Assembly: GCA_012800155.1 (NCBI GenBank)
Contig: JAAZJX010000012.1
Coordinates: 1-32,089 of the forward strand
Length of the DNA: 32,089 nucleotides
DNA from: Candidatus Magasanikiibacteriota bacterium
GTDB taxonomy: Bacteria; Patescibacteriota; Patescibacteriia; Magasanikbacterales; UBA922
Direction: 5' to 3'
Shown here: piece by piece, positions 8,311 through 15,039 of the stretch
How positions within the stretch are numbered: the first letter of the stretch is position 1
Layout: every line of letters starts with the position of its first letter
Made by a program: the position numbers and the translations under genes
The notes under the pieces: generated by a model
The model's input: the letters and a program-made list of their open reading frames with translations, nothing else
Told to the model about the DNA's origin: nothing
Databases searched by the model: none

Positions 8311-9609
8311 TTAAGGTTTTAATCTATTAATCGTTCTAGGAAAAGGAATGCACTCACGAATATGTTCTACACCAGTCATCCAGCGTACCATTCTCTCTAC
8401 ACCAATTCCAAAACCAGAATGTGGAACAGAACCATATTTTCGTAAATCTAAATACCAAGAATATTCTTTTTCACTCATACCACTTTGTTTAATTCTAGAA
8501 AGAAGTAAATCAAAATCATCTTCACGCTGAGATCCACCAATTATTTCTCCAGCACCTTCAATTCCAATTAAATCATCATTCAAAACTCTTGAATCATCTT
8601 CTGGATCAATCTTCATATAAAATGGTTTGATATTTTTATCCCATTTTTCAATAAATACTGGCACTTCAGAATCTTGAGTCAATAATCCTTCATCATCATT
8701 ACCTAAATCTTCACCGTATTTAATATCTGAACCCAAACTTTGCAATTTATTAATTGCTTCTTTGTAAGTTAATCTAGTAAAAGACTTTTCCAAAACTTTT
8801 TTAAGTGGTTCAGTATTTCTCTCCAAAATTCCAAACTCAACTGTACATTCAACTAAACATTTTTTAATAATATATTTTATCAAACCCTCTTGAATTTTTA
8901 AATTTTCCTCATGTTCAATAAAAGCTCCCTCAGCATCCATCATCCAAAATTCTGATAAATGGCGCTTAGTTTTTGATTTTTCAGCTCTAAAGACTGGTCC
9001 AAAATCATAACAACGGCCTACACTTGCAATCGCTGCCTCAATATATAATTGACCAGATTGAGATAAATAAGCTATTCCTTCGTCAAAATATGGTACGGGA
9101 AACAAAGTAGTAGTCCCTTCACAAGCATTAGGAGTAAAAATTGGTGCATCTACTTTTATAAAACCTTCTTGATGTAAATACTCATTAATAGCAGTAATTA
9201 TTACATCACGCACTCGTAAAATTGCCCATTGTTTTTTGGATCGTAACCATAAATGACGATTATCCATAAGAAATTCTGGACCATGTTCTTTTGGACTAAT
9301 TGGATAATCTATTGCTTGTTGAATTAATTTAAAATTTTTAACTTGTAACTCAAAAACTCCTTCTTGTTTTGGATGTTTACTTACTATTCCAGAAATTTCA
9401 ACTGAAGATTCTTGAGTGGTTTTTTCTACCTGTTCCCACATTTCTTCAGAAATATCATTTTTAGAAACTACACATTGAATAAATCCTGATCCATCGCGTA
9501 ACTCTAAAAAAGTGATTGAGCCACTAGAGCGTTTATGATTAAGCCAACCTTTTAAAATCACTTCTTGATTAACAAATTGAGTTAAATCTTTAATAAATGT
9601 TTGTGACAT
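8311..9609 (-). CDS. asnS: Asparaginyl-tRNA synthetase
   Basis: This class II synthetase of subclass IIb charges tRNA-Asn directly. The 432-aa length is typical for AsnRS and too short for bacterial AspRS, since it has no GAD insertion. An OB-fold anticodon domain (about 1-100) is followed by motif 1, then PNACEGTTTLFPVPYF, the SQSGQLYIEAAIAS segment, the motif 2 loop FRAEKSKTKRHLSEFWMMDAE, and motif 3 GFGIGVERMVRWMTG at the C terminus. It has its own promoter at 9635-9663, and tRNA-Asn lies about 660 bp upstream. Confidence 0.96.
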   Translation of the reverse strand: MSQTFIKDLTQFVNQEVILKGWLNHKRSSGSITFLELRDGSGFIQCVVSKNDISEEMWEQVEKTTQESSVEISGIVSKHPKQEGVFELQVKNFKLIQQAIDYPISPKEHGPEFLMDNRHLWLRSKKQWAILRVRDVIITAINEYLHQEGFIKVDAPIFTPNACEGTTTLFPVPYFDEGIAYLSQSGQLYIEAAIASVGRCYDFGPVFRAEKSKTKRHLSEFWMMDAEGAFIEHEENLKIQEGLIKYIIKKCLVECTVEFGILERNTEPLKKVLEKSFTRLTYKEAINKLQSLGSDIKYGEDLGNDDEGLLTQDSEVPVFIEKWDKNIKPFYMKIDPEDDSRVLNDDLIGIEGAGEIIGGSQREDDFDLLLSRIKQSGMSEKEYSWYLDLRKYGSVPHSGFGIGVERMVRWMTGVEHIRECIPFPRTINRLKP

Positions 9610-9634
9610 AAAATTTTTATTAAAACTTAGTTAA

Positions 9635-9663
9635 ATAATATCAAATTTAGCTAAAATATACAA
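9635..9663 (-). promoter_or_regulatory. asnS promoter
   Basis: Read on the minus strand: TTGTAT (9663-9658), a 17-nt spacer, TATTAT (9640-9635), 25 nt before the asnS start. It is arranged back to back with the stronger promoter at 9697-9725. Confidence 0.65.
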
Positions 9664-9696
9664 GTTTTAAGACTTTTGGCATTGATCTTAAAAGTA

Positions 9697-9725
9697 TTGA
9701 CAAAATTCAAAAAATGTAATATATT
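9697..9725 (+). promoter_or_regulatory. Strong promoter of the 52-aa membrane protein unit
   Basis: TTGACA (9697-9702), a 17-nt spacer and TATATT (9720-9725): a full -35 consensus and a 5/6 -10. The nearest plus-strand start codon with a ribosome binding site is at 9803, which implies a 5' leader of about 70 nt. Confidence 0.8.
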
Positions 9726-9752
9726 AAACTTGTTTTATATAAAATACCTAAC

Positions 9753-9777
9753 ATTATAAAATAACATATTTTATAAT
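9753..9777 (+). promoter_or_regulatory. Perfect AT-only inverted repeat in the 5' leader
   Basis: Arms ATTATAAAAT (9753-9762) and ATTTTATAAT (9768-9777) flank a 5-nt spacer, between the promoter and the ribosome binding site of the 52-aa gene. It could be a repressor operator or an RNA hairpin. In DNA this AT-rich such a repeat can also arise by chance. Confidence 0.4.
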
Positions 9778-9802
9778 ATTGGCTATTTTATAGGAGAAAA
9801 AA

Positions 9803-9961
9803 ATGAGCCAAACTGGATTGATTATTTTATCCTTTACAATCCTAATATTATTAATAACTTACAAAATAAAGCCATTGATATTAAAAATGGTCATTCAATT
9901 CGGAGTCCTTGCCTTAATATTAGGATTAACACTCTTTTTCTACTTTCAGTCATTAAAGTAG
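9803..9961 (+). CDS. Small membrane protein, 52 aa, function unknown
   Basis: This short gene encodes 52 residues beginning MSQTGLIILSFTILIL and ending in TAG at 9959-9961. It is supported by a clean ribosome binding site AGGAG (9792-9796) 6 nt before the ATG, a strong promoter upstream and a terminator downstream. The sequence is two hydrophobic helices (about 5-20 and 29-49) joined by a short basic turn (YKIKPLILK), so a two-pass hairpin in the membrane is likely. Ser, Gln and Tyr are the only other polar positions. I do not recognise a family; it could be a small toxin-like peptide, a regulatory microprotein or a structural one. It lies alone on the plus strand between the divergent asnS and the tRNA-Asn region. 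Confidence 0.7.
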   Translation: MSQTGLIILSFTILILLITYKIKPLILKMVIQFGVLALILGLTLFFYFQSLK

Positions 9962-9968
9962 TAGCCAA

Positions 9969-9993
9969 GGGGGAGGAATGGAGAACCTCCCCC
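9969..9993 (+). other. GC-rich hairpin with ribosome-binding-site and anti-site arms
   Basis: GGGGGAGG (9969-9976) pairs perfectly with CCTCCCCC (9986-9993) around a 9-nt loop, 7 nt after the 52-aa gene stop. No T run follows, so it is not a simple terminator. In this AT-rich context an 8-bp GC stem should be very stable and could protect the 3' end of the transcript or act as an RNA decoy. Confidence 0.55.
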
Positions 9994-10057
9994 AAACCCC
10001 ATCATAAAAAGTGAATTAAATCACTCTTTCAAATTATTAAAATAATTAAAAATATAT

Positions 10058-10097
10058 AAACCTGTATTGTTAATACAGGTTTATATTTTATTTTATC
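10058..10097 (+). terminator. Terminator of the 52-aa gene transcript
   Basis: An 11-bp perfect stem (10058-10068 with 10072-10082) with a 3-nt loop is followed by a T-rich tail (ATATTTTATTTTAT). It closes a transcript of roughly 360 nt starting near 9732. Confidence 0.75.
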
Positions 10098-10124
10098 AAT
10101 TATTCCTTTTATTAATTATTAAAA

Positions 10125-10178
10125 TCAAACCTACAACTTTATATTAACAATATATTGTTCTTGCAATTATTAGTTCAA
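10125..10178 (-). pseudogene. Decayed tRNA-Asn copy (older)
   Basis: Read on the minus strand, this stretch aligns with the intact tRNA-Asn from the D arm to the T loop: AATTGCAAGAACA matches AATTGGTAGAACA, then TTGTTAA keeps the GTT anticodon loop, then GTTGTAGGTTTGA matches the T arm 5' side. The anticodon stem has drifted to A/T pairs, and no acceptor stem can be closed. It is most likely a tRNA remnant, one of three tRNA-Asn-like units in tandem. Confidence 0.55.
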
Positions 10179-10223
10179 AGTTAATTCATCTTAAACAAAA
10201 ATTACTTTAACTACCAAAATAAA

Positions 10224-10265
10224 CTCAAACCTACAATAACCGCGTTAACCTGTCTACCAATCGCC
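10224..10265 (-). pseudogene. Decayed tRNA-Asn copy (truncated anticodon arm)
   Basis: The minus strand reads GATTGGTAGAC, then GGTTAACGCGG, then TTGTAGGTTTGAG. These match the D loop, anticodon loop and T arm of the intact tRNA-Asn, but about six bases of the anticodon stem and the acceptor 5' side are missing. It lies directly 3' of the intact gene, within a few bases, in the same orientation. Confidence 0.65.
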
Positions 10266-10268
10266 TTG

Positions 10269-10341
10269 CTCTCCCGGTAGGGCTCGAACCTACAACATCT
10301 GCATTAACAGTGCAGTGTTCTACCAATTGAACTACAGGAGA
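10269..10341 (-). tRNA. tRNA-Asn (anticodon GTT)
   Basis: The 73-nt gene has acceptor TCTCCTG/CGGGAGA with one wobble pair, D arm GTTC-AATTGGTA-GAAC, anticodon stem CTGCA/TGCAG with loop CTGTTAA (anticodon GTT), T arm GTAGG-TTCGAGC-CCTAC and discriminator G as expected for Asn. CCA is not encoded. A possible -10 (TAATAAT) lies about 20 nt upstream without a good -35, so it may depend partly on read-through from recO. Confidence 0.96.
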
Positions 10342-10392
10342 GCATGACGGACAGACAGCGCATTATTACACCAACTCAACTACTCAAAATAA

Positions 10393-10416
10393 AATACCCA
10401 CCGATCGGTGGGTATT
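10393..10416 (-). terminator. Perfect 24-nt palindrome acting as terminator of the adk-map-ruvX-recO transcript
   Basis: AATACCCACCGA followed by its exact reverse complement (10393-10404 with 10405-10416). On the minus strand it is followed by TTATTTT, so transcripts coming from recO can end here. It lies 52 nt before the tRNA-Asn 5' end. Confidence 0.75.
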
Positions 10417-10430
10417 ATCTAAAAAAATAA

Positions 10431-10508
10431 AAACTATACCACACCATCGGGAGATAACAAATTATTATTGTTATTTAATTGTCGCAAAGACAATTTTGAA
10501 TATAGTTT
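10431..10508. ncRNA. Candidate branched RNA element downstream of recO
   Basis: Three perfect helices fit a multi-branch fold. The outer stem is 10431-10438 with 10501-10508 (8 bp), inner hairpin one is 10454-10460 with 10468-10474 (7 bp), and inner hairpin two is 10477-10483 with 10489-10495 (7 bp). A 15-nt unpaired strand with most of the G/C content (10439-10453) lies in the junction. On the minus strand this would be the recO 3' UTR just before the terminator; the plus strand has a T-rich tail after the outer stem. I do not recognise a known RNA family. Confidence 0.4.
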
Positions 10509-10601
10509 CATATATTTTTATTTTAGCACTTAAATTTTAATTGTCAAATATAACTGTTGATAAATAAAAATTACAAAAAAATATTATTATAAAATAAAAA
10601 A

Positions 10602-11225
10602 TCAAGAAAAAACAAAAGAACCCCAATCATTAATTTTTTTTCCAATTTGAAACACTAAAAATTTATAAATTAATCTATGCAATTTTTCATACTCTCCTTT
10701 TTCAAATTTCAAATTAAAAATCAATTGCCAATCTCCTTCTAATAAAATAGTCAAATCTTTTTTCAACTCCCTACTCGTTTTTTCTACAGAAACAATATCT
10801 AAACCAAGATAAAATAATAATTTCACCACAAAACCATCCACCATAACTAATTTTATCTCTGAACAATTATTCACAAATTTCAACCAACTTTTTAATAATA
10901 TAAAAATTCTTTTATCTTTTTCTTCTATTTCCAATATTTTATTTAATAAACTTACTATAAACCCAGCTATCAAACTTTTTTGTAAATCTTGTCTAATATT
11001 TATAAAATAATCTATACTCTGCACTGCACCTAAATGATTCAATTCTTTACCTTTAATAATTTCTAATTCAACATAGGAAAACGGCTCTAAATGAGCCGAA
11101 TTTTTACTAATTATTTTTTTTACTCCCTTAGCCAAAACTTCCATTTTTCCTTTTTCTAAAGTTAAAAAAGAAATAATTTGATCTGATTCACGAAAATCAC
11201 GGCGTGCTAAAATTATCGCTTGCAT
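10602..11225 (-). CDS. recO: DNA repair protein RecO
   Basis: RecO works with RecF/RecR to load RecA on single-stranded DNA covered by SSB. The 207-aa protein has the N-terminal OB fold (about 1-75) with the typical ILARRDFRESDQIISFLT and KGVKKI elements, and a helical C-terminal part. It is at the short end for the family and I see no CxxC zinc motif in the C-terminal part. It is the last gene of the adk-map-ruvX-recO run, starting 4 nt after ruvX ends. Confidence 0.9.
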   Translation of the reverse strand: MQAIILARRDFRESDQIISFLTLEKGKMEVLAKGVKKIISKNSAHLEPFSYVELEIIKGKELNHLGAVQSIDYFINIRQDLQKSLIAGFIVSLLNKILEIEEKDKRIFILLKSWLKFVNNCSEIKLVMVDGFVVKLLFYLGLDIVSVEKTSRELKKDLTILLEGDWQLIFNLKFEKGEYEKLHRLIYKFLVFQIGKKINDWGSFVFS

Positions 11226-11229
11226 ATAT

Positions 11230-11592
11230 TTATTTGTCTAAATAAGTTTGCAAAATAAGCATGGCAGCTTTTTCATCCAAACTAACTTCTCCTCCCATTT
11301 CCATCGCTTCTGCCGTAGTCAATCTCTCATCCGCAAAATCAACTTCTACCTCTGTTTGTTTTTTTAATTCCTCAGCAAATTTTCTAATTCGTTTAGTATT
11401 TTCATTTTCTCCCATATTTTCTAAACCAAGAGGAAGACCAAAAATAACTTTATCTATTTTTTCTTTCTTGATAAGTTTTACTAATTGATCCAAAGAATCT
11501 ACTAAACCATAAGGTAAAATAATATCCAATCCAGTTTGCATCCAAGCTAAACCAATTCTTTTTTTTCCATAATCAACTCCAAGTATATTCAT
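11230..11592 (-). CDS. ruvX: Putative Holliday junction resolvase / pre-16S nuclease RuvX (YqgF)
   Basis: RuvX/YqgF is an RNase H-fold nuclease linked to processing of 16S rRNA ends and to recombination. The ATG at 11592 gives 120 aa and starts directly with the family N terminus ILGVDYGKKRIGLA (Asp catalytic). The open frame to 11709 would run through map and adds unrelated residues. Other active-site segments are FGLPLG, DERLTTAEA and DEKAAMLILQTYLD. It begins 2 nt after the map stop codon, so they are coupled. Confidence 0.93.
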   Translation of the reverse strand: MNILGVDYGKKRIGLAWMQTGLDIILPYGLVDSLDQLVKLIKKEKIDKVIFGLPLGLENMGENENTKRIRKFAEELKKQTEVEVDFADERLTTAEAMEMGGEVSLDEKAAMLILQTYLDK

Positions 11593-11593
11593 A

Positions 11594-12409
11594 TTAAAAT
11601 TTTTCTGATGGTCTTCTCGTGGCAACAATTGGACCATTCTTAGTAATAACAACTGTATGTTCAAAATGAGCTGATAAACTCTTGTCCACAGTAGAAATAC
11701 TCCAACCATCAGCAGCAGTTTCTACATTATAATCCCCCATAGTTACCATTGGTTCAATAGCAATCACCACTCCTTCATGTAAATCCCATTTTTGCAATTG
11801 CTGATCATAATAATTTGGCACTTTTGGATCTTCATGAACAGAATGTCCTACCCCATGACCTACTAAATCTCTCACAATTCCATAACCTTGTGGTTTAATA
11901 TAATCTTCTATTGTTTTACCAATATCAGCAATATTATTACCAACTACAGCAGCAGCAATCCCCTTTTCCAAAGACTCCTGAGTTACTGATAATAATTGTT
12001 TTATTTTTTGAGAAACTTCACCAACTGGAATTGTAATAGCTGTATCTGTAAAAAAACCATTGCCATTTTCTCCTAAACCAGAATTGACTGGCCATTGCAT
12101 ACCAATATCAATACTAAAAATATCTCCTTCTTTTAATATCTTCTCTTTAGAAGCAATTCCATGTACAACTTCTTCATTTACTGAAGCGCAAATTGTAGAA
12201 GGAAATGGCGGTTCACCTCTATAACTACGATAATTTTTGAAAGCTGGTCGTCCACCTGCCTCACGAATCAACTTTTCAGCTTCTTGATCTATTTCCCAAG
12301 CTGAAATACCCGGTTTAACCATTAAAGAAATTTTTTCTAAAATTTCCCCAATTATTTTTCCTCCTTCAATTATTTTGTTCACCTCTTCTGGTGATTTTAT
12401 ATATGCCAT
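11594..12409 (-). CDS. map: Methionine aminopeptidase, type I
   Basis: Map removes the initiator methionine from new proteins. With the ATG at 12409 the protein is 271 aa; the longer open frame to 12442 overlaps adk. All five metal ligands are visible (Asp101, Asp122, His185, Glu219, Glu250), along with His83 and the HSVHEDP segment. A short Gly/Asn-rich insertion (about 104-118, SGLGENGNG) lies between the two Asp ligands. It starts 1 nt after the adk stop, as in many spc operons where adk and map follow secY. Confidence 0.96.
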   Translation of the reverse strand: MAYIKSPEEVNKIIEGGKIIGEILEKISLMVKPGISAWEIDQEAEKLIREAGGRPAFKNYRSYRGEPPFPSTICASVNEEVVHGIASKEKILKEGDIFSIDIGMQWPVNSGLGENGNGFFTDTAITIPVGEVSQKIKQLLSVTQESLEKGIAAAVVGNNIADIGKTIEDYIKPQGYGIVRDLVGHGVGHSVHEDPKVPNYYDQQLQKWDLHEGVVIAIEPMVTMGDYNVETAADGWSISTVDKSLSAHFEHTVVITKNGPIVATRRPSEKF

Positions 12410-12410
12410 A

Positions 12411-13073
12411 TTATGAAAGTAAAATTTTACAAACTTCTTCATCTACTTTGTCTATATTTTTTTCTCCATCCACATTTACCAAAAGACCTAATTCTTGATA
12501 ATAATTTAAAATTGGTTCAATTGCTTTATTACCTTGATCTTCAATTCTTTTTTTAATAGTATCAGGATTATCGTCTTTTCTAATAATTAATTTATCACCA
12601 CATTCTGGACAATCAATTTTTAATTCATTTTCTAATGAATAAGGTAAAATAAAACCACAACTTGGACAAACTTTTCTTTTTGTTAAACGATTCCAACTTG
12701 TTTCATCAGACAATTTTATTTCAATAACAATCACTTCATCTGCTACATTTTTTTTAATAAAAAACTTTTGATATTCTTTGGCTTGATCAACATTTCTAAT
12801 TGCTCCATCCAAAACAATTCCTTGATTATTATTTAAATATTTTTCAATTTCTTTAAATGCTAATTTGTAAATTAAATCATCAGCAACCAATTTGCCAGCT
12901 TTCATATCAGCTAACATTTTTTTATCTTCTAAATCGCCATCTGGATCAGCATCCAAAGCCCGCAATAAATCACCAGTTGAAATATGACCATAATTAAATT
13001 TTTGTTTTAATATTCGAGCTTGAGTTCCTTTTCCACTCCCTGGCACTCCCATTAATATTATAATTTTTTTCAT
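12411..13073 (-). CDS. adk: Adenylate kinase, zinc-binding LID type
   Basis: Adk balances ATP, ADP and AMP. The 220-aa protein has the P-loop GVPGSGKGT (9-17) and STGDLLR. The LID domain has four cysteines (136, 139, 155, 158) that should bind zinc, as in Gram-positive-type enzymes. The AMP-site motif, normally GFPR, is GAIR here (90-93); the Arg is kept but Phe-Pro is replaced. It is separated from secY by a terminator and its own promoter and leads adk-map-ruvX-recO. Confidence 0.96.
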   Translation of the reverse strand: MKKIIILMGVPGSGKGTQARILKQKFNYGHISTGDLLRALDADPDGDLEDKKMLADMKAGKLVADDLIYKLAFKEIEKYLNNNQGIVLDGAIRNVDQAKEYQKFFIKKNVADEVIVIEIKLSDETSWNRLTKRKVCPSCGFILPYSLENELKIDCPECGDKLIIRKDDNPDTIKKRIEDQGNKAIEPILNYYQELGLLVNVDGEKNIDKVDEEVCKILLS

Positions 13074-13100
13074 AAAACTTAGCTTAAATTAGCCAAGATT

Positions 13101-13129
13101 ATGATAACATAATTATTTCTCTTTGACAA
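13101..13129 (-). promoter_or_regulatory. adk operon promoter
   Basis: Read on the minus strand: TTGTCA (13129-13124), a 17-nt spacer, TATCAT (13106-13101), 27 nt before the adk start. It splits adk-map-ruvX-recO from the ribosomal protein operon. Confidence 0.7.
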
Positions 13130-13186
13130 GGTTATAATTAAAATTTATTCAAAAAAAATAATTTTTAACCTTTAAATTTAATAAAA

Positions 13187-13214
13187 AAATAACCGATATT
13201 TAAATCGATTATTT
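13187..13214 (-). terminator. Terminator after secY
   Basis: An 11-bp stem with one mismatch (13187-13197 with 13204-13214) and a 6-nt loop, followed on the minus strand by a T-rich tail. It ends the S10-spc transcript between secY and the adk promoter. Confidence 0.7.
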
Positions 13215-13244
13215 TAATTTATAAAATTTATTATTTACTATTTT

Positions 13245-14516
13245 TTACATTCTATCATATTCATGAATCTCAATTTGAGAATCAATTTGTTTAGCTGTCT
13301 CAATAGCTACGGCAACAACAATCAATAAACTTGTACCTCCAATCACTAATGATTGAGAACCAGTAAAAGCTTTCAAAATTAATGGCAAAATAGCAATCAA
13401 ACCAAGAAATGTAGCACCAAGAAAAATCAATTTACTCATAGTTTTAGCTAAATATTCTTCAGTCTGTTTACCAGGACGAATACCTGGAATAAAACCACCT
13501 TGTCTTTGTAAATTTTCAGCAATCTTTTGAGGATGGAAAATAACTGCAGTATAAAAATAAGTAAAACCAAAAACTAATAAAAAATATAATATTGCGTAAA
13601 ATAATTGATTATTAAATAAATTAATAACTCCCAAAGATAATTTAGCCATTATTCCAGATCCATTAACAAAAAACTGAGCAATCATTGGTGGAAATAATAC
13701 TAATGAAATAGCAAAAATGATTGGAATTACCCCTGTCATATTTACTCTCAAAGGTAAATGAGTAGAACTACCACCATAAACTTTATTACCACGAATTTGT
13801 TTAGCATAACTTACTGGAATATTACGCTGTCCTTCAGAAATTATTACTACACCAACTATGGTAATTACTGCTACACCTAAAAATAATAAATAAGTATATA
13901 AATCAGCTGGATTATAATTGACTATTACATTTTGAACAACCTGTGGCAAACTAGAAACAATACCAGCAAAAATCAAAAGAGAAAGACCATTGCCAATCCC
14001 TTTTTCAGTAATCAATTCACCAATCCACATCAAAAATATCGTACCAGCAGTAATAGTAAGCATCACAGCAATCAAGTTAAATGTATTCAGATCTGGTAAA
14101 ATTCTATTTTGTGATTGTCCTAAAAGTTTTATCATTGCATAAGCTTGTAAAAAAGCTAGAGGTACAGTAGCCAAACGAGTATACATATTTATTTTTTGTC
14201 TTCCAGATTCACCTTCTTTTTGCATTTCTTCTAATCTAGGAACTACCATAGTTAAAAGTTGGAAAATAATAGAAGCTGTAATATATGGTGAAACACCAAG
14301 CATTACTACAGAAAAATTTTGCATAGTACCACCAGAAAAAATATTCATCAAACCTAAAATTTGATTACTAGCAAAATATTCTTTTAGAGCAAGAGAATCT
14401 ACTCCTGGAATAGGAATATGGGCAGCCAAGCGAAAAATTACCAACATACCTAAAACAAAAAGAATATTCCTACGAAGATCTTTTATATTCCAAATTTTTC
14501 TAATTTTTTCCCACAT
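13245..14516 (-). CDS. secY: Protein translocase subunit SecY
   Basis: SecY is the membrane pore of the Sec export system. The 423-aa protein has about ten membrane helices and the conserved HIPIPGVD segment after helix 1. The plug and lateral gate region contains MNIFSGGTMQNFSVVMLGVSPYITASIIFQLL. A cytosolic loop has the ribosome- and SecA-contacting R-G-N-K pattern, and QRQGGFIPGIRPGKQTEEYL near helix 9 is typical. It sits after rplO in the spc order, with a 71-nt gap. Confidence 0.97.
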   Translation of the reverse strand: MWEKIRKIWNIKDLRRNILFVLGMLVIFRLAAHIPIPGVDSLALKEYFASNQILGLMNIFSGGTMQNFSVVMLGVSPYITASIIFQLLTMVVPRLEEMQKEGESGRQKINMYTRLATVPLAFLQAYAMIKLLGQSQNRILPDLNTFNLIAVMLTITAGTIFLMWIGELITEKGIGNGLSLLIFAGIVSSLPQVVQNVIVNYNPADLYTYLLFLGVAVITIVGVVIISEGQRNIPVSYAKQIRGNKVYGGSSTHLPLRVNMTGVIPIIFAISLVLFPPMIAQFFVNGSGIMAKLSLGVINLFNNQLFYAILYFLLVFGFTYFYTAVIFHPQKIAENLQRQGGFIPGIRPGKQTEEYLAKTMSKLIFLGATFLGLIAILPLILKAFTGSQSLVIGGTSLLIVVAVAIETAKQIDSQIEIHEYDRM

Positions 14517-14587
14517 AAATTAACCAATATAGAATTTATGATTTTATTAATTTACAAAATTATAAATAAAAATCTATATACTCGTAA

Positions 14588-15031
14588 TTAGAATTTTATT
14601 GAACCACCCACTTTTTCAATCATTTCTACAGCTTTTTTACTAGCCAAACAACCATTAATTTCTACTTTCTTTTTTAATTCACCACTAGACACAATTTTTA
14701 CACCATTTTTAGCAGAAGAAATTACACCTTTTTTTTCTAAAAAAATTGGAGTAATAATTTTATTATCTTCAGCCACTTTTTCTAACATAGCCAAAGTAAC
14801 AGTTTCTTTTGTTTTTTGTAAAGTTTTGAAACCTCTCAATTTAGGTACTTTTTGTAAAGAAGCCTTGAAGGCTCTAATTTGTCGTCTACTTTTCCCTCCA
14901 GAACGAGCTTTTTGTCCTTTTGTACCACGCGCAGCAGTTGTACCTTTTCCAGAACCAATTCCCCTACCAAGACGCTTACTTTTTCTCTTAGCGCCTTTTG
15001 CTGGTTTAATTGTATTTGGAGATAAACTCAT
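14588..15031 (-). CDS. rplO: 50S ribosomal protein L15
   Basis: The 147-aa protein has the Gly/Arg/Lys-rich N-terminal extension of L15 (RLGRGIGSGKGTTAARGTKGQ, then SGG) that threads into 23S rRNA, and a globular C-terminal half. It follows rpsE by 8 nt. Most bacteria have rpmD (L30) between rpsE and rplO; there is no room for it here. Confidence 0.96.
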   Translation of the reverse strand: MSLSPNTIKPAKGAKRKSKRLGRGIGSGKGTTAARGTKGQKARSGGKSRRQIRAFKASLQKVPKLRGFKTLQKTKETVTLAMLEKVAEDNKIITPIFLEKKGVISSAKNGVKIVSSGELKKKVEINGCLASKKAVEMIEKVGGSIKF

Positions 15032-15039
15032 ATTAAAAA

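Noticed and set aside
9978..10007. Tiny ORF (8-9 codons, beginning ATGGAG) inside the GC hairpin after the 52-aa gene
   Set aside because: The possible ribosome binding site is too close to the ATG and buried in the stem; no support for translation.
10344..10392. A full promoter for tRNA-Asn
   Set aside because: A TAATAAT -10 is possible but I could find no -35 at a normal distance, so I did not list it as a feature.
10431..10508. T-box riboswitch for the branched element
   Set aside because: A GGTGTGGTA stretch recalls the T-box core, but there is no specifier stem and no amino-acid gene directly downstream.
11594..11709. Longer N terminus for ruvX and matching extended starts for map, rplE, rplF, scpA
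   Set aside because: Each extension runs into the preceding gene and adds residues unlike the family, while an internal ATG matches the known family start.
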